From Cephalotus follicularis (Eukaryota > Streptophyta > Magnoliopsida > Oxalidales > Cephalotaceae), in assembly GCA_001972305.1 (NCBI GenBank), contig BDDD01002112.1, positions 140,213 through 204,212 of the forward strand: a DNA stretch of 64,000 bases, written 5' to 3'. Under the pieces are notes generated by a model, which did not search any database, had not been told where the DNA came from, and saw only the letters and a program-made list of their open reading frames with translations. Positions 22,736 to 35,364 of this stretch are shown piece after piece. The position numbers and the translations under genes were made by a program. Numbering within the stretch: the first letter of the stretch is position 1; each line of letters opens with the position of its first letter.

Positions 22736-24270
22736 CTTTGCTTACTCAGCCGCAGTTGATAGCTGATATGGAGTGGATGGATTTACATCTATATGCTCGG
22801 GGTTCTGAAGGTTTTGTTGCTGCAATGGATGTAGAGCCTACTCTTTTATCTCAGATTAAGACAGCTCAGAGTGACGATGGTGAACTTTGGGCCTTAGTCC
22901 ATAATGTTGAAAAGGGTAAGCAATCGAAATTTCATATGGATGAGCATGGTGTGATATGGCTGGGTAATCGGTTGTGTGTTCCGTCGGATTCTTCTATCAG
23001 AGATGCTATTTTGTTAGAGGCACACAGTTCTCCATTTTCTATACATCCGGGTTCTACGAAAATGTATAGAGACTTGAAGAAGAACTTCTGGTGGTACGTA
23101 ATGAAAAGGGATGTAGCGGAGTATGTTGGGAAAGATTTGATCTGTCAGCAGGTAAAGATTGAGCACCAGCGTGCTAGTGGTTTGTTATAGCCCCTGGAAG
23201 TCCCAGTATGGAAATGGGAAAGCATTTTGATGGACTTTGTTACGGGTTTGCCGAGAACTTTCAGAAGGAATGATGCTATCTGGGTAGTAGTGGATCGATT
23301 GACTAAATCGGCTCACTTCTTGGCTGTCCGAGAGGGCTTCTCTGTTGATCGTTTGGCTGAGGTGTTTCAGCAGGAGATAGTGAGACGGCATGGGACTCCA
23401 GTATCCATTGTTTCAGATAGGGTTCCTCGTTTCACTTCGCGCTTTTGGAAAGGGTTTTAGAAGGCTTAGGGTACTAGGCTCAGTTACAGTACAGCTTTCC
23501 ATCCATAGACAGATGGGCACACTGAAAGGACCATTCAGACCTTGGAAGATATCTTGAGGTCTTGTGCTTTGGAGTGGACTGGAAACTGGGACGAATATTT
23601 GAGGTTGGTAGAGTTTGCCTACAATAACAGTTGGCACGCTAGTATCGGTATGGCTCCGTTTGAAGCTCTTTCCGGGTGGAAGTGTTGAGCTCCAACATGT
23701 TGGGATGAGGTTGGAGAGAGAGTTATCGAGGGAACCGAGCTAGTGCAGATCACTACCGAGAAAGTGGCAATAGCAAGGGAGAGATTGAAAGCAGCTCAAT
23801 CTCGACAGAAGAGTTATGCGGACAGACATCGGAGGAACTTGGAGTTCAAGGTAGGTGAACATGTGTTCTTGAACGTTTCACCTTCGAAAGGAGTCCGGCG
23901 TTTTGGACTGAAGGGAAAGTTGAGTCCGCGGTTTATCGGGCCTTTCAAAGTTCTGGAGAGGATAGGCGCGGTTGCGTATCGGTTAGCTTTGCCTCCGCAG
24001 TTAGCGCACATCCATAACGTGTTCCACGTGTCTTTGCTGAGAGGTTATCAGTTTCATCCCCTACATGTGGTTCACTATCCGTTGGACAGTATTCGGGAAG
24101 ATCTATCTTGTGACGAGGAGGCTGAGGCTATTCTGGATTGACAGGAACGGGTGACACGTAGCAAGACCGTTTCTTTTGTGAAAGTGCTGTGGAAGAATCA
24201 TCCCGAATGTGAGGCCACTTGGGAGCTTGAGGAGCATATTCGGGAGCGATATCCGCACTTGTTTGGTTGA
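22736..24270 (+). pseudogene. pol: Integrase with chromodomain of the inner Tekay-like element
   Basis: The zinc-binding N-terminus is near 23010-23160 ([20 protein letters not shown]). The catalytic triad is visible: Asp in LMDFVTGLPR, Asp in IVSDRVPRFTS, Glu in GHTERTIQTLEDIL. The C-terminal part has LKAAQSRQKSYADRHRRNL, GEHVFLNVSPSKGV and a chromodomain ending TWELEEHIRERYPHLFG at about 24268. One frame runs from 22402 to the end, broken only by point stops: TAG at 23188, 23458, 23467 and 23506, TGA at 23686 and 24139. Five of these six fit CAG-to-TAG or CGA-to-TGA. Confidence 0.9.
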
Positions 24271-24309
24271 AGTATTTTTATGTTTGTGATTTCAGGACGA
24301 AATCCTTTT

Positions 24310-24323
24310 TAAGGGGGGTGGAT
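24310..24323 (+). promoter_or_regulatory. Polypurine tract of the inner Tekay-like element
   Basis: TTAAGGGGGGTGGA lies immediately before the 3' LTR start TGTAATACC and is the plus-strand DNA primer. It fixes both orientation and the LTR boundary. Confidence 0.85.
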
Positions 24324-27129
24324 GTAATACCCTGCTTGTTCGTATGTGCTTTATGGATATTTTATATATATGTATGTGTGTTGTTTTAGGGCTTTTCAAT
24401 TTGTTTTATTTTTAAGTCCAGTCGCCCTGTGTTTTGGACTTATGTGATTTGGGCTGTTTGATACTAGCCTGAATTTTTGGATGTGTTTATATGTTATTGT
24501 ACGTTGGGTTGGGCCTATGTTATGTCCTTTTATTTTTTTTTATCAAACTTAATTTTACAACTTTTAAAATATTAAAACAATTCCATTTTATTTTAAAATC
24601 CTTATATCTTATTTTATTTATTTTCTTTTATTCTTTTTCTTTTATTCTTTTCCTTTTCTTTCTTCTTCCTTTCTTTCCTTTCTTTCCTCTCTTCTCCCGA
24701 ACTCTCTCCTCCCCTCATTATTTCTACACGTTGTCAATCCTTTTTTCCTTAATAATCCGATTCTTGTCTCCTCTTCTTCCTTATTCATCCCTCAAATTAC
24801 TCTTTCTTTCATGTTTAAGAATGCCTTGCCATTGTTATGGGTTATCTCCCTCACCTTTGCAAAGCCTGTCACTGCCGAAATTGCAATTGGAAATTACTAT
24901 GTTCTGGTGTTGTTTCATTCATCAAAAATCAGGTTGGTTATGTCCTCTCAATCCTATGTTATTTTGTGTTGGGTTATGTCTTTCATTGGATGGCATTAAG
25001 GTTGTAATTGGTTTGCATTCTTTCCTCTTCTGTTTTGTTCACAGCTGGTTAACAATTGTTCAGTGGTATTCTTTCTGCTATTTTTTCGTGTTCCTAATAC
25101 CATTACTGGTTAGTTTATTCGTTCCCTACTGTTATGGATTTGCTACAATGTTATAATTCCAGTTTTGTGTTCTTAGTGTCCTTTGGTTCTGATTCCTACA
25201 TATATATGTTCTGTCATGGTAATTCTAAGTCTGTCAGCATGTTTTAAACACCCTAAACATGTAATAATCTAGTTTTAAATGTCTGCAAGTGATAATGGAT
25301 GGAATTTGGACCTGAACATATGCATATGTTTAGAGAATTATTTCTTTCTCTTGAAGATAGACCACTGTCTAACTGTTTCCATGTCAATTATGTGTTCCTG
25401 TATCATCTAAATGTCATATATGGTCATATGTTTATGTTCTTGTGTCTCTGGTTTAATGTCATTTTCGTTTAAACCAGTTTTTGCATTAAATTGTCAAGTT
25501 TCTACTGTTCTATCGTCCAGAACAGTCGGCAGTTCTCGTGGACAGTCGGCTGGATTGGATGAGTAGTCAACTGCCATATGAAAACAGTCGACTGTCTTGG
25601 GTTGTGTAGTCGACTGGATCTAAGTGACAGTCGACTGCCTGCATTCTGGTTTGTGTAGTCGGCTGGCCCTTGTGATTAGTCGACTGCCAAGCTTCCCCAG
25701 TCGGCTGGTGCTCTGTAACAGTCGGCTGTTTTGCCCAGAAAAGTGTTGTTTTCAACTGTTTTGATTTGTTTGTTCCTCGAATCGATCTGGGTCTTTTCCA
25801 AACACTGTTATAAGTATGTTTAATGTCTTTAATGTTTCTTAGACCCTTATATGAATTGTTTTGGGTGTCTTTTAGATTGTTGTGCTTCAAGGAGAGTTTG
25901 ATTTAAATCATATATCCGTAAGTGCTTTTGCCAACGCATAAGGTACGGATACTTCGTTCCATGATACACTCTTACGATTTTATCAGAATAAATCAGTTTT
26001 GCGTTATGGTATGCCTCTTCATTTATGAAATTGGTAATGTTTTATGGTTTTGACATGTTTCAAAAATGAAGTTGGTTTTTGACATTTATGAATGTTTCCG
26101 ACTTTATTTATATGATACGATATGTTATGATCACCTCTTTATAGTGAAGTATAAATGAGTTGATGTTTTAACTATGAAATGTATGATATGATATCGTTGT
26201 GAACGAATTTCAAATATGTTTTGTGAAAGCATATTTATGTGTTTTTAAATTGATTTTGATAAATCAATATTTCTAAAATGATTGAATACTGAGCATTGTA
26301 CCCACCTATGGGGCATACCATAGGCATGTTGTAGGCCTGGCACGGGGACATGACACTTCCGTAGCGGTGTGATTAGTCTACTGCGTCTCTGAGTGTTATG
26401 AATAAATCCCATGAGGTGGATTTATGGATCCGCTATGTGATAGACGCGTATGAATCGATTCTAATATATGATATGTGATATGTGAGAATTGACTTGTGTA
26501 GTGCCGTAAACTTCAATTCTAGTGGGCATGTGGAATTAGTGCCTCCCTTGTCAAATATATGTTTATGTGATATGTATGTGGCTCAGTATGACTTATGAAT
26601 CGTGATATGATGTTTTGAAATGTTTCGTAAATGTTTTGAAAGTTATATGGAGTTTATGAAAGTACAAATGTGACTTGACGAATATTTAATTGTTTTTAAT
26701 TGCTTAAGATTTCTGTTATGAATTTTATTGAAATCTTACTGCTTTTAAAATTTATCATTTACTGTTTTAATTCCCTTATCCGTACTGAGGTTTGCTCAGC
26801 CACGTTTTTGTTTTCCGTGCGGTAGGTTATGAGGAGCAGCGGGGGAATGTGTGAACGAGAGATGACCACCTTAAGTTTTGGATCCCTAGGAGTGTGATCC
26901 CATTATGTTTTCTGTTTAGTGGTCATGAACAATAAGATACATGTGTTTTAGTTTTAAACTGGAAAATGTTTAAGTTTTCAGAAATTGTTAAGTTTTTAAG
27001 TTTTCAGTTATGCTATGACCGCCACATTTTTGGCTGATAAGTTATGTTTATGTTCAGATATGTTATGTTATGTTTTGATAGATTCTGTATTATGACCTGT
27101 GACGACTCCCGCCATCCGGGGGTGTTACA
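24324..27129 (+). repeat. 3' LTR of the inner Tekay-like element
   Basis: Begins TGTAATACCCTGC and ends CGGGGGTGTTACA, followed by the TSD TATCC and then the interrupted integrase of the outer element. The pyrimidine tract is at 24590-24720 and the GTCGAC patch at 25523-25740, with four exact hexamers. The 221-residue hydrophobic frame at 24491-25156 lies wholly within the LTR and is broken in the other LTR copy. Confidence 0.88.
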
Positions 27130-28277
27130 TATCCTCTGACCAAACATCAGAGCACCATCATCTATGATGTGGAAGTCAGTCCGAGATCCTTCTCTGACGT
27201 GCTTCATAAACTTGGCCAATCTCCAATCCTTCCCTTGCGCTCCTCGGATCTGCGTACCCAAACAGACCTCACCCGCAGAGAAGCTAACATTACTCCACTG
27301 TCCTCGGTTGACATCTCTGCACCCAAGGATCTTAATTGTTCCAATATCGATAAGTAAACCAACTGAACATGAGCCAAAGAAACAGAAGATTTCCTACTCA
27401 ACGCATTAGCAACCGCGTTGGCCTTACCCGGGTGATACTCAATGATACAATCTTAGTCCTTGATGAGCTCGATCCATGTCCTCTGCCTCATGTTCAAATG
27501 TCGTTGGGAAGACAAATACCTTAAGCTCTAGTGGTCGGTAAAGACTTGGAAAACCTCACCATAAAGATAATGAGGCCTTATCTTCAAGGAAAACACCACT
27601 GAAGCTAACTCCAAATCATGGGTAGGGTAACTGAGCTCATGAATCTTCAACTGTCAGGATGCATAGGCAATAACCTTCCCTTCTTGCATCAACACACAAC
27701 CAAGGCCTTGATGAGAAGCATCACTGTACACCACAAAACCAACATTCGAAGAAGGAAGAGTCAACACTGGAGCTGACGTTAACTTATCCTTCAACACTTG
27801 GAAGCTCTTCTCACAGTCCTCTGACCATGCGAACTTCACATCCTTCCTCGTCAATCTTGACAGAGGTGCCACTATCACAGAGAACCCCTCAATAAATGTC
27901 CGGGAATAGCCAGCAAGACCAAGAAAACTGCACACCTTGGGTACGCTCTTGGGTTGCTCCCAAGCTAACACTGCTTCGATCTTCCTCGGGTCAACCCCAA
28001 CACCTTGACCCGAGATCACATGGCCTAAGAACACAACCTTGTCCAACAAAATCTCACATTTACTGAGCTTAGCATACAACTCATGGTTCCTCAAGGTCTG
28101 CAAAACAATCCTCAGATGTTCGTCGTGCTCAACCAAACTCTGAGAATAGACCATCACATCGTCTATGAACACCACCACAAAAGCGTCAAGAGAAGGTTGA
28201 AAAACTCAATTCATCAAATCCATGAAAGTGGTCGGTGCATTGGTCAGCCCAAACGGCATGACCGAGAACTCATAGAG
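27130..28277 (-). pseudogene. pol: RT C-terminal part, RNase H and integrase N-terminus of the outer Tekay-like element
   Basis: Read on the minus strand from 28277. It opens with [14 protein letters not shown], continues to the catalytic VVFIDDVMVYSQSL (near 28178-28140), FLGHVISGQGVGVDP, then RNase H ([20 protein letters not shown], near 27740-27680). After a stop it goes on as [11 protein letters not shown] and YHPGKANAVANALSRK (27400-27660). The integrase N-terminus (27261-27130) ends at the inner-element insertion. Upstream RT is separated from it by the LTR at 28278-31287. Confidence 0.87.
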
Positions 28278-29609
28278 TGTAATGCCCCCGACCCGAGTCC
28301 GCTTTAAGCTCAAAGCGAGCTCCGAAGATCGGTGCGTTACGAGGGTGAACCATTAACCATCAAATCATTTAACCATTTAACGATCCATATCATATCATGT
28401 TCAATAGCTTCACAGGATCAAAATGTACTTACAACTTTGGACACTATTCTTTAGAATCATCATACTCTTAATGAAATTATCACATTTTAAAAAAATTCTT
28501 GTTTATTGCTTACATCATTCATTACTTTCTCGTAATCTCTAATATATCCTACGACATTCAACACTAAACATCATTCTTTCATCATAACAATCTCTTTTGT
28601 ATCTTACTCTTACTCATGACTTAACACATTACATTACACAGCGGAAATCCTTAACATTCTCATCTTATCTAAAGATGTTATCAACCATAATGTTCTTGTT
28701 CATTTACACAGGATCATCCTATATCATAACATATATCATAACAATTGATCTTAACTTAGATCCTCTTCAAAACATGACATCATTACTTAGCAGAAACATC
28801 ATTTCATAAACTATAGCAATCATATACATTTACATTTAAACATCGTCTATAATAAAACGTTACATGGCGGAAAACATTAACACATGACATTAAAACATAA
28901 CTTCATAGCATATCATACTTCCTTTCCTTACACTTGTTTTACGAACTTCCTCTAAAGCTCACAACTTCACGTTCAACGTTTCCTGGAAGATTTGGTAGAA
29001 AACAAGACATTGAAAGGAATGAGCTTTAAAGAGCTCAGTAAGAAACATAGTCATAAAACGTTATCGAAATCCGTTATTTTTGATAATCTGTATCAACATG
29101 TTTCCAGTTCATACATTTCAAAATATCTTTGAAAATCTTCTTCTAGTTTTATAAAACCAGAACATTTCTAAAATCGTACATTTTCTGGTATATATAACCA
29201 GCATACTTGAAAACAATCAAAAACATTTTCCAATCATACCTTCTTTTGGCTTGTATCACAGCCACGCTTGAAAACATTATTAAAATCATTTTCTTCACAT
29301 TCATAAATAAAACATCTTTAAAACCCTTTTTCTGTTCATATCTCAAGAAACAGAACATTTCGTAAAACTTGGTGGTCGTGAACCTCTAATGAACCCTCTT
29401 ACACCGCTTCACCAGGGCATTGTGCACTCCCCGATTACTATCCTTACATCACATGCATGTTCGTGAGCACTTTATGCTCCATTAACATTAATCCATCTCG
29501 GATTCTTTCCTTTGGTTCATTCATTAATCTTTACGAGATTAATCCTCACTGGATCGTAATCCAGTAGTTGTTCATTCATAAATTCATTTCATAAAACATT
29601 TGTTATACT

Positions 29610-29880
29610 TTGAGTGACCAGCTCAAAGCATTCATAACACATTTCTCTTCATAAAACATTTCACTTCATTTGAGTACTTAACTAAAATGAATTCATAAAA
29701 CATTTCTCTTGATTTGAGTACTTAACTCAAATGCATTCATAAAACATTTCTCTTCATTTGAGTAGTTAACTCAAATGCATTCATAAAACATTTCTCTTCA
29801 TTTGAGTATTTAACTCAAATGCAATCATAAAACATTTCTCTTCATTTGAGTATTTAACTCAAATGCATTCATAAAATCAT
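29610..29880 (+). repeat. Tandem array, about 44-base unit with internal inverted repeat
   Basis: Five to six units of CATTCATAAAACATTTCTCT followed by TCATTTGAGTACTTAACTCAAATG-like sequence. Each unit contains the inverted pair TTTGAGT...ACTCAAA around a 3-5 base centre. Looser copies extend to about 30050. It lies inside the solo LTR. Confidence 0.8.
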
Positions 29881-30844
29881 TTCATAAAATCTTTCTTAAT
29901 ACCTTGAGTGATTAGCTCAAAGAATTCATAAAACATCATCGTAAAACATTTCCAAAACTGGTTTCTCTTGTAAAAACATTCATTTCATGTCATTTCACAA
30001 TCATCAAACATTTCTCATCACTTTGAGTAATTAACTCAAAAACCTTTAGAAAACAGTTTTGCATAACTTTTCTAAAATAGATATTTCGTATAGAAATAAT
30101 CACTGTCACAGAAAACTTAAAACATCAAAGTTAAATTAGACATCTCAATGAATCTATCGAGATAAAAATCATAAAATTCCATTGAGAAACGAAGCTGGAA
30201 TGAATTTTTAAAGTTGCAGTTTCCTTTTGAAAATAGGACCTGAGAAGTAGAAGAAAACATGGTTTTTCATCAAGAATTCGATAGAATTTCGAGATGAATA
30301 AAACATAACAGATAAAGTAGACATCTTAAGGTTTTGAAAACATTAAACCATTCGAAATTTCATCAAGAAATGAGCAAGATATGAATTAAACTATCTGCTG
30401 CATAATTTGGAAGTAAAACAGAGGAATAACTTTGATAAAATGGGTATAGAATCTCCTTACCTTACTTTGATCTCCTCCTCTTCTTCTCTCCCAAGCATCC
30501 TCCTCTCTAATATCATCAGAAAAGCAGCCCTTCCCCAACTGAATTTGCACATACATATATAGGAGAGGCAAACTTGGAGGCCAAGCTTGCATGGTGTCAT
30601 CCATGACATCACCCATGTGAGCTTGCCTCCTTAGCAGCCCATGTGATGGAATTCCATCCAATCCAATGATGCCACCTGCCCCTTTCCAGCAGAAAAACAT
30701 AAGTCTTCCATCCCTTGATTGACACGTGTCCCACAATCCATTTAAATCCTTCGAAACGGGACAAAACGCTAGAATTCTGCACCTGGCACAGGGCAAAGAG
30801 TCGCCGGTCATGGGCTTATACTGAGTTCTCCAACTTCTATCCCG

Positions 30845-31110
30845 ACTAAAGCGCTAACGCTTTACTACAAAGCGTCGCCGCTTTAAGTCTCCTCCAGGTC
30901 AACCTCAATACTTGATCTTCAAAGCGTCATCCGTTAAACTTGAAGCGCTGGCGCTTTACTTCAAAGCGTCGCCGCTTTCGTCCAGGCGTCGTCGGTTAGA
31001 GGCACTTGTCCAATTTCATATCGCACTAGTTTAAAGCGCCGTTAGGAGGGGTCAAAGCTTCAACCGTTACTACCCAAGCGTCGACGCTTGAAGTGGAATT
31101 GTCGACGCTT
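30845..31110 (+). repeat. Palindrome patch, AAGCGTCGACGCTT type
   Basis: AAAGCGTCGCCGCTTT, AAGCGCTGGCGCTTTAC and GTCGACGCTT words repeat. The copy at 31075-31090 is a perfect 16-base palindrome (CAAGCGTCGACGCTTG). It lies in the solo LTR, near its 5' end if that LTR is minus-oriented. Confidence 0.75.
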
Positions 31111-31287
31111 AAGATAGTTTTCCATTCTCAACACTTAGCGAAATTCCATTTTCTTCCGGGGGCGCTGCCACCGGGGAGCGGAACCCCCGAACTCCCCGAG
31201 CGTAGGGTCATACTACGGGTCCCTTGAAATATTTTCCAACTACACAATAGAAATCATCTTTCCATAATTAATATCTTTAATGGAAAT

Positions 31288-31828
31288 TTGAGACCGTATC
31301 GAGATCTAAAAGTCATCTTTGGAATGTCCACTCCCCTCACCTTCAACTGGTGATATCCTGATCGAAGGTCTATCTTTGAAAACACACAGGCACCATGCAA
31401 CTGGTCAAAGAAGTCATCGATCCTCAGCAACGGATACTTGTTATGCACAGTAACCTTGTTGAGCTGCCTGTAATCGATACATAGACTCATGGTACCATAT
31501 TTCTTCTTTACAAACAAGACTGGAGCACCCCATGGAGAACCACTAGGTCGGATAATCCTTTATCCAGCAAATCTTGCAATTGCACCTTCAACTCCTTCTG
31601 CTCTACCGGTGTCATACGGTAAGGAGCAAGGGATATAGGAGCTGTACAAGGGATCAACTCTATGACAAAGTCTATCTCTCTGTCAGGAGGAGGACTTGGT
31701 AACTCCTCGGGAAAAACGTCGGGGAACTCACAAACAACTGGTATGTCCCTCAGCTCTGGCCCATACATCTGAGTGTCCACCACATGGGCCAAGAATCCTT
31801 GTCCACATTTTCCCAAAATCTTACCCAA
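31288..31828 (-). pseudogene. pol: RT N-terminal part of the outer Tekay-like element
   Basis: Two overlapping minus-strand frames (31828-31508 and 31517-31254) carry [39 protein letters not shown], then [20 protein letters not shown] and [12 protein letters not shown], the standard N-terminal RT motifs of chromoviruses. A frameshift near 31515 joins them. The last RT residues before the break are FRSRYG; the final dozen codons of the annotated frame read into the inserted LTR. Confidence 0.87.
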
Positions 31829-32234
31829 CCATAGTCGAGATCAACTTAAATGGTGCCGAGCACTGCTCACAAACTAACTCCATGTCTGGCTCGTCGGGCA
31901 AACAAAAGGAAATGACATTCTGTGAGCAATCCACCACTGCTCGATGCTTCACCAGCCAATCCATGCCCACAATGGCATCAAAATCCTCAATATGGAAGGG
32001 GATAAGGTCGGTCGGAAAACTCCGCCCATTAATCACCACCTGACAACCCTTGTAGACTCGCTCTACCTGGTAGCTACGGCCCGTAGGAACAGAAACCGCG
32101 ATCTTCTCATCCAAAGAACTCAACTCACCACAAGCATGAATGCAAAAAGCATGGGCAACAAAAGATGAAGAGGTTCCTGTGTCAAACAGAACCGTGGCAT
32201 CTCTACCAAAGATATGAGCCTTACCTATTGCCAT
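31821..32234 (-). pseudogene. pol: Aspartic protease of the outer Tekay-like element
   Basis: An uninterrupted 137-residue frame with active site VLFDTGTSSSFVA and second motif IVGMDWLVKHRAVVDC, both as expected for a functional fold. It is followed by CEQCSAPFKL and runs into RT by a one-base overlap. This is the least damaged domain of this element. Confidence 0.87.
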
Positions 32235-32243
32235 ATCCGCGGA

Positions 32244-33585
32244 TCAAAGAGCATCCTCTATGTTCAGTGCATGAACTCTTGCAGTTGCTGCAGGTCTGCC
32301 TTGCTGTCGGCTACCACTTGCCTTGGATGTTCCCACCTGTGAAGCCGTTGATCCACCTCTGGTTCCTGTGGATTGCCTACTCGAAGCAACCGGTCTAGGT
32401 GTCATCAGGGTCTGCTGAGTCTGTGGAGAATTCAACTTGATAGGTCTAACCTGGCCACACTGGAAACATGTTATGTTCTCTATTCCGTAATTGCCAAAGT
32501 GAAACTTGGCACACCTTTGGCATCTCGGAGGTTGTTGAGAAGCTGATGAACTCTGATGCGTGCTCTGCTGCATACCACTTGCCATAGGAGCATATGTCGG
32601 ATGTGGAGAAAACGTTCTCTGCCCATCAAACCTGGTCTGTCCACGGTTCCCACCGTCGGCTGGTCTGGAAGAGAGACACTTCTTCCGCTTCCCTTGTCCT
32701 TGGGAGGAATTCTCCCCTGAACAACCTGTTGTGCATCTCTCTTCTAACCTCGGTCCTATGGGCTCCTCTGCTCCATAATGCTCTGCTCAACCCTCTTGGC
32801 AGATTCCACCAAATCGCGAAAGATGGTCTACCTTGTTGCTGCCACTGTATGCCTCACCTCGGGTCTCAACCCAACCAAGAACTTTTCACACCTCTCCTCT
32901 TGCTCAACAACCAATGCCGGAACAAAGTGAGACAACTCCATAAAGCGGTACTCATACTGCATCACAGACATGCTCCCCTAACGCAACTGCAGGAACTCTC
33001 TCCTCTTTTCCTTCACATACGTGGCAGGAAAGAAATACTTTCGAAACTCTCATCGGAACATATCCCAGGATATCGCTGTAATGTCAGCATTCCTAGCTTG
33101 CAGAGCTTCCCACCAACGAAGAGCATTTCTCCTTACCGAGAAGGATGCAAGACCAACATGTGAGTCGTCAGAAATTTCATCTGACCAAAGATCTGTTCAA
33201 GATGATTCAACCATGCCTCAGCATTCGTTGGATCATCCCTTCCTTCAAAGGTTATAGCGCCTAAATGCTGCAACCGCTCAACTGGCAAGGATTGAGGTCG
33301 AGAACCACTCAACTCTTGAGCTATCATGGTAGAAAACCGCATCCACTCCGCTTGATTACCCATTCCAATAGGAGGAGGTACCTACGCTGCTGGGACCTCG
33401 GTTGTCACCGCTGGTCCAGCCTCTGGTCCATCCATCCCAGGATTCGCCTGCATACCAGGTGCAACATGAGGCTGTTCTTGATCCACATGTGGTGGGGAGA
33501 CCTCTCTTCCTCTACCCCGACCACGTCCTCTGGTTTGACGTTGAAGCACCATCTACGTTCACATGCAAGGTTAGGGTATCACTAA
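32244..33585 (-). pseudogene. gag: gag of the outer Tekay-like element
   Basis: Begins near 33552 (MVLQRQTRGRGRGRG, basic) and carries LQHLGAITFEGRDDPTNAEAW and LNHLEQIFGQM (33363-33133), then, after frameshifts, FRKYFFPATYVKEKRREFL around 33060-33000. The zinc knuckle near 32490-32450 reads CFQCGQ but lacks the downstream His and Cys, so the nucleocapsid finger is lost. Several stops interrupt it. The opposite-strand frames in this stretch are shadows. Confidence 0.82.
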
Positions 33586-33659
33586 CAAATATACCACATG
33601 AAATGCATGCAATGCATACCCCCAAAAATCTCCAAGGAAAATCACAAGGGAAACTAAAA

Positions 33660-33676
33660 CGGTCTCTCTGATACCA
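33660..33676 (-). promoter_or_regulatory. Primer-binding site of the outer Tekay-like element
   Basis: The minus strand reads TGGTATCAGAGAGACC six bases from the LTR end at 33683. It is an initiator Met tRNA primer site and shows that the 33683 LTR is the 5' LTR of a minus-strand element. Confidence 0.85.
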
Positions 33677-35364
33677 TAAAACTGACACGCCCCGTTCCCA
33701 AATAACACCCGGGGAGACGGCCGTGCCAGGAGGAAGGATCCACCACTCAGATCCTCAACCTCAAACACCAAACTCCAACTCAAAAGCCTGACCTTCTAAG
33801 CTATGAGATTAGATGTGGAAACACGTCGTAGAGGACATCTGTCTGAGCTCCCCAAACAAGCACGTACTCTAAGGCATTAAAAAAATGCCCGAGCACAGGA
33901 AACTACAACGTATGACTAAGCCTTAAGCCCGATATCAACTCAAAGATTCGAGAACAAACGCCTTGCGGAGGACAACAACTCGGGGTCCCCCAAACGCCCA
34001 AAGTACACTAAGGAGCTGGAACCACACAATGCCCGAGCACTCAAAAGGGCGGTGTAGGGTCAGGCATCAAAACATCTCAAGGAATTTCGTTGGTCGGGGG
34101 TCAGGTGGTCGGGAAAAACTAAGGAAACATTAACTATCACTTAACATCTGCGACCCACGCCCGAGGACGCCTTACGTCCGAGGACACTTCATGTCCGAGG
34201 ACAATGTTCCCATATAAACTACACTACCTTCACCTAGGGATTTGGTTTGCTAAAGACCGAGGAGGTCTAACCTATGCCGAGGAGGGCCTGCCGGGTCCTC
34301 GGGCATCTCATCTAACATGGCACCACGGGATTATAGCTGCAGGGAACACAAATGACATAAAACACCCCAAGCATCTCATATACATCACAAGGCATAAACA
34401 TCAAAATGCCGAGCATCCCCAAGCAAACGAAAACATATAAAACCATAGGTGAAATACATTAAAGGTTATCATCGATTACAGGGCTTAAGGGTTCCCAAGA
34501 ATAATAAGAGGAATCTATACAAAATCCCCAAAATGCCCCAAACTACATGTAGGTCCAAAATGGCCGAGGAGCCAACTACGGTGCTTGCGCCAGACGTCTA
34601 ACTCTTCCAAAACCACTCTTTCACTTGGTGGATCTCAAGAACTCTGAACCCCTGCTTCTTCTGCACAAAAATCAAGAGGGGATTAGTCCGACTGACTAGT
34701 GAGTGAGAGCAAGAGAACTTCCTGAGCACACCACGACCACGAGGTGCTAGACAAACAACTCATGCCTTGCCCCAACTGGGCTGAGGACACAACATATAAC
34801 ACTGCTCAGTAAAACGATTAAAAAGGTGAATATGCATAGATTAAGGATATAAGATAACAAGGAGGAATCATGTCAAAGCAACACTCAATGACTAATCTCA
34901 ATGAAACAAAGTAAAAAAAACAGTGATACAAAATATGCCGTGAAGCCATACATTAGGGGATCGACAATGATCAAGACTCCGAGGATCAGAAATGATCAGA
35001 GGACTACTGGTACTGTATCAACCACATGCACACAGGCCACACATTCATACACACATCATACTCACACATTTCCACTGCCGGAACCACCTCGGTAATCACA
35101 AGTAACAGCTCTACTGGGACCACATCAGCAAGGTCATGGGCTACAGGACTGTACACATCCCTCATATACGCATATAGATACCCACTTCCAGAGCACCGTA
35201 TGGACATCGATGGAAGGGCTACACAAGCACTCCTTCGTCGGCAATCACCCGTTGGGTGTGCCAAACTACATGAACCTCGATCGAGGGGATACGCAAGCCC
35301 TCCCTCATCAGCAATCGCATAATTCAAAGTACTACATGACATGAACCTCGATCGAGGGGCTACG

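Larger units (their letters stand above)
11571..27129 (+). mobile_element. Inner Tekay-like chromovirus, inserted in the outer element's integrase
   Basis: Two LTRs of 2798 and 2806 bases (11571-14368, 24324-27129) flank primer-binding site, gag, protease, RT, RNase H, integrase with chromodomain and polypurine tract. The flanks are TAGCC (11566-11570) and TATCC (27130-27134), a TSD with one change. The first 205 bases of the two LTRs differ at about seven positions by eye. A Copia element (16148-21335) sits between protease and RT. Orientation is opposite to the host element. Nearly all premature stops are C-to-T changes at CAG or CGA codons. Confidence 0.9.
28278..31287 (-). mobile_element. 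Solo LTR (about 3.0 kb) in the RT gene of the outer element
   Basis: The RT frame breaks off at RSRYG (31293 and above) and resumes with YEFSVMPFG (below 28278), so about 3 kb has been inserted. Flanks are TAGAG (28273-28277) and TTGAG (31288-31292), a TSD with one change. The left edge TGTAATGCCCCCGACC reads as a CGGGGGCATTACA end on the minus strand, like other LTR 3' ends here. A minus-strand TATA-like CTATATATG lies near 30551-30560. No primer site or coding region is present. The right edge lacks a clean TG, so its exact boundary rests on the reading frame. Confidence 0.72.

Noticed and set aside
24491-25156. A 221-residue hydrophobic plus-strand frame that looks like a membrane protein
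   Set aside because: It lies wholly within the 3' LTR of the inner Tekay element; the matching region of the 5' LTR (11765-12348) is broken into pieces. Pyrimidine-rich DNA gives Leu/Phe/Ser-rich frames by chance.
29610-29880. A regular array that could suggest CRISPR
   Set aside because: The units are contiguous 44-base tandem copies with no unique spacers, in plant LTR DNA.
32594-33163. A 189-residue plus-strand frame
   Set aside because: It is a shadow of the minus-strand gag of the outer Tekay element.
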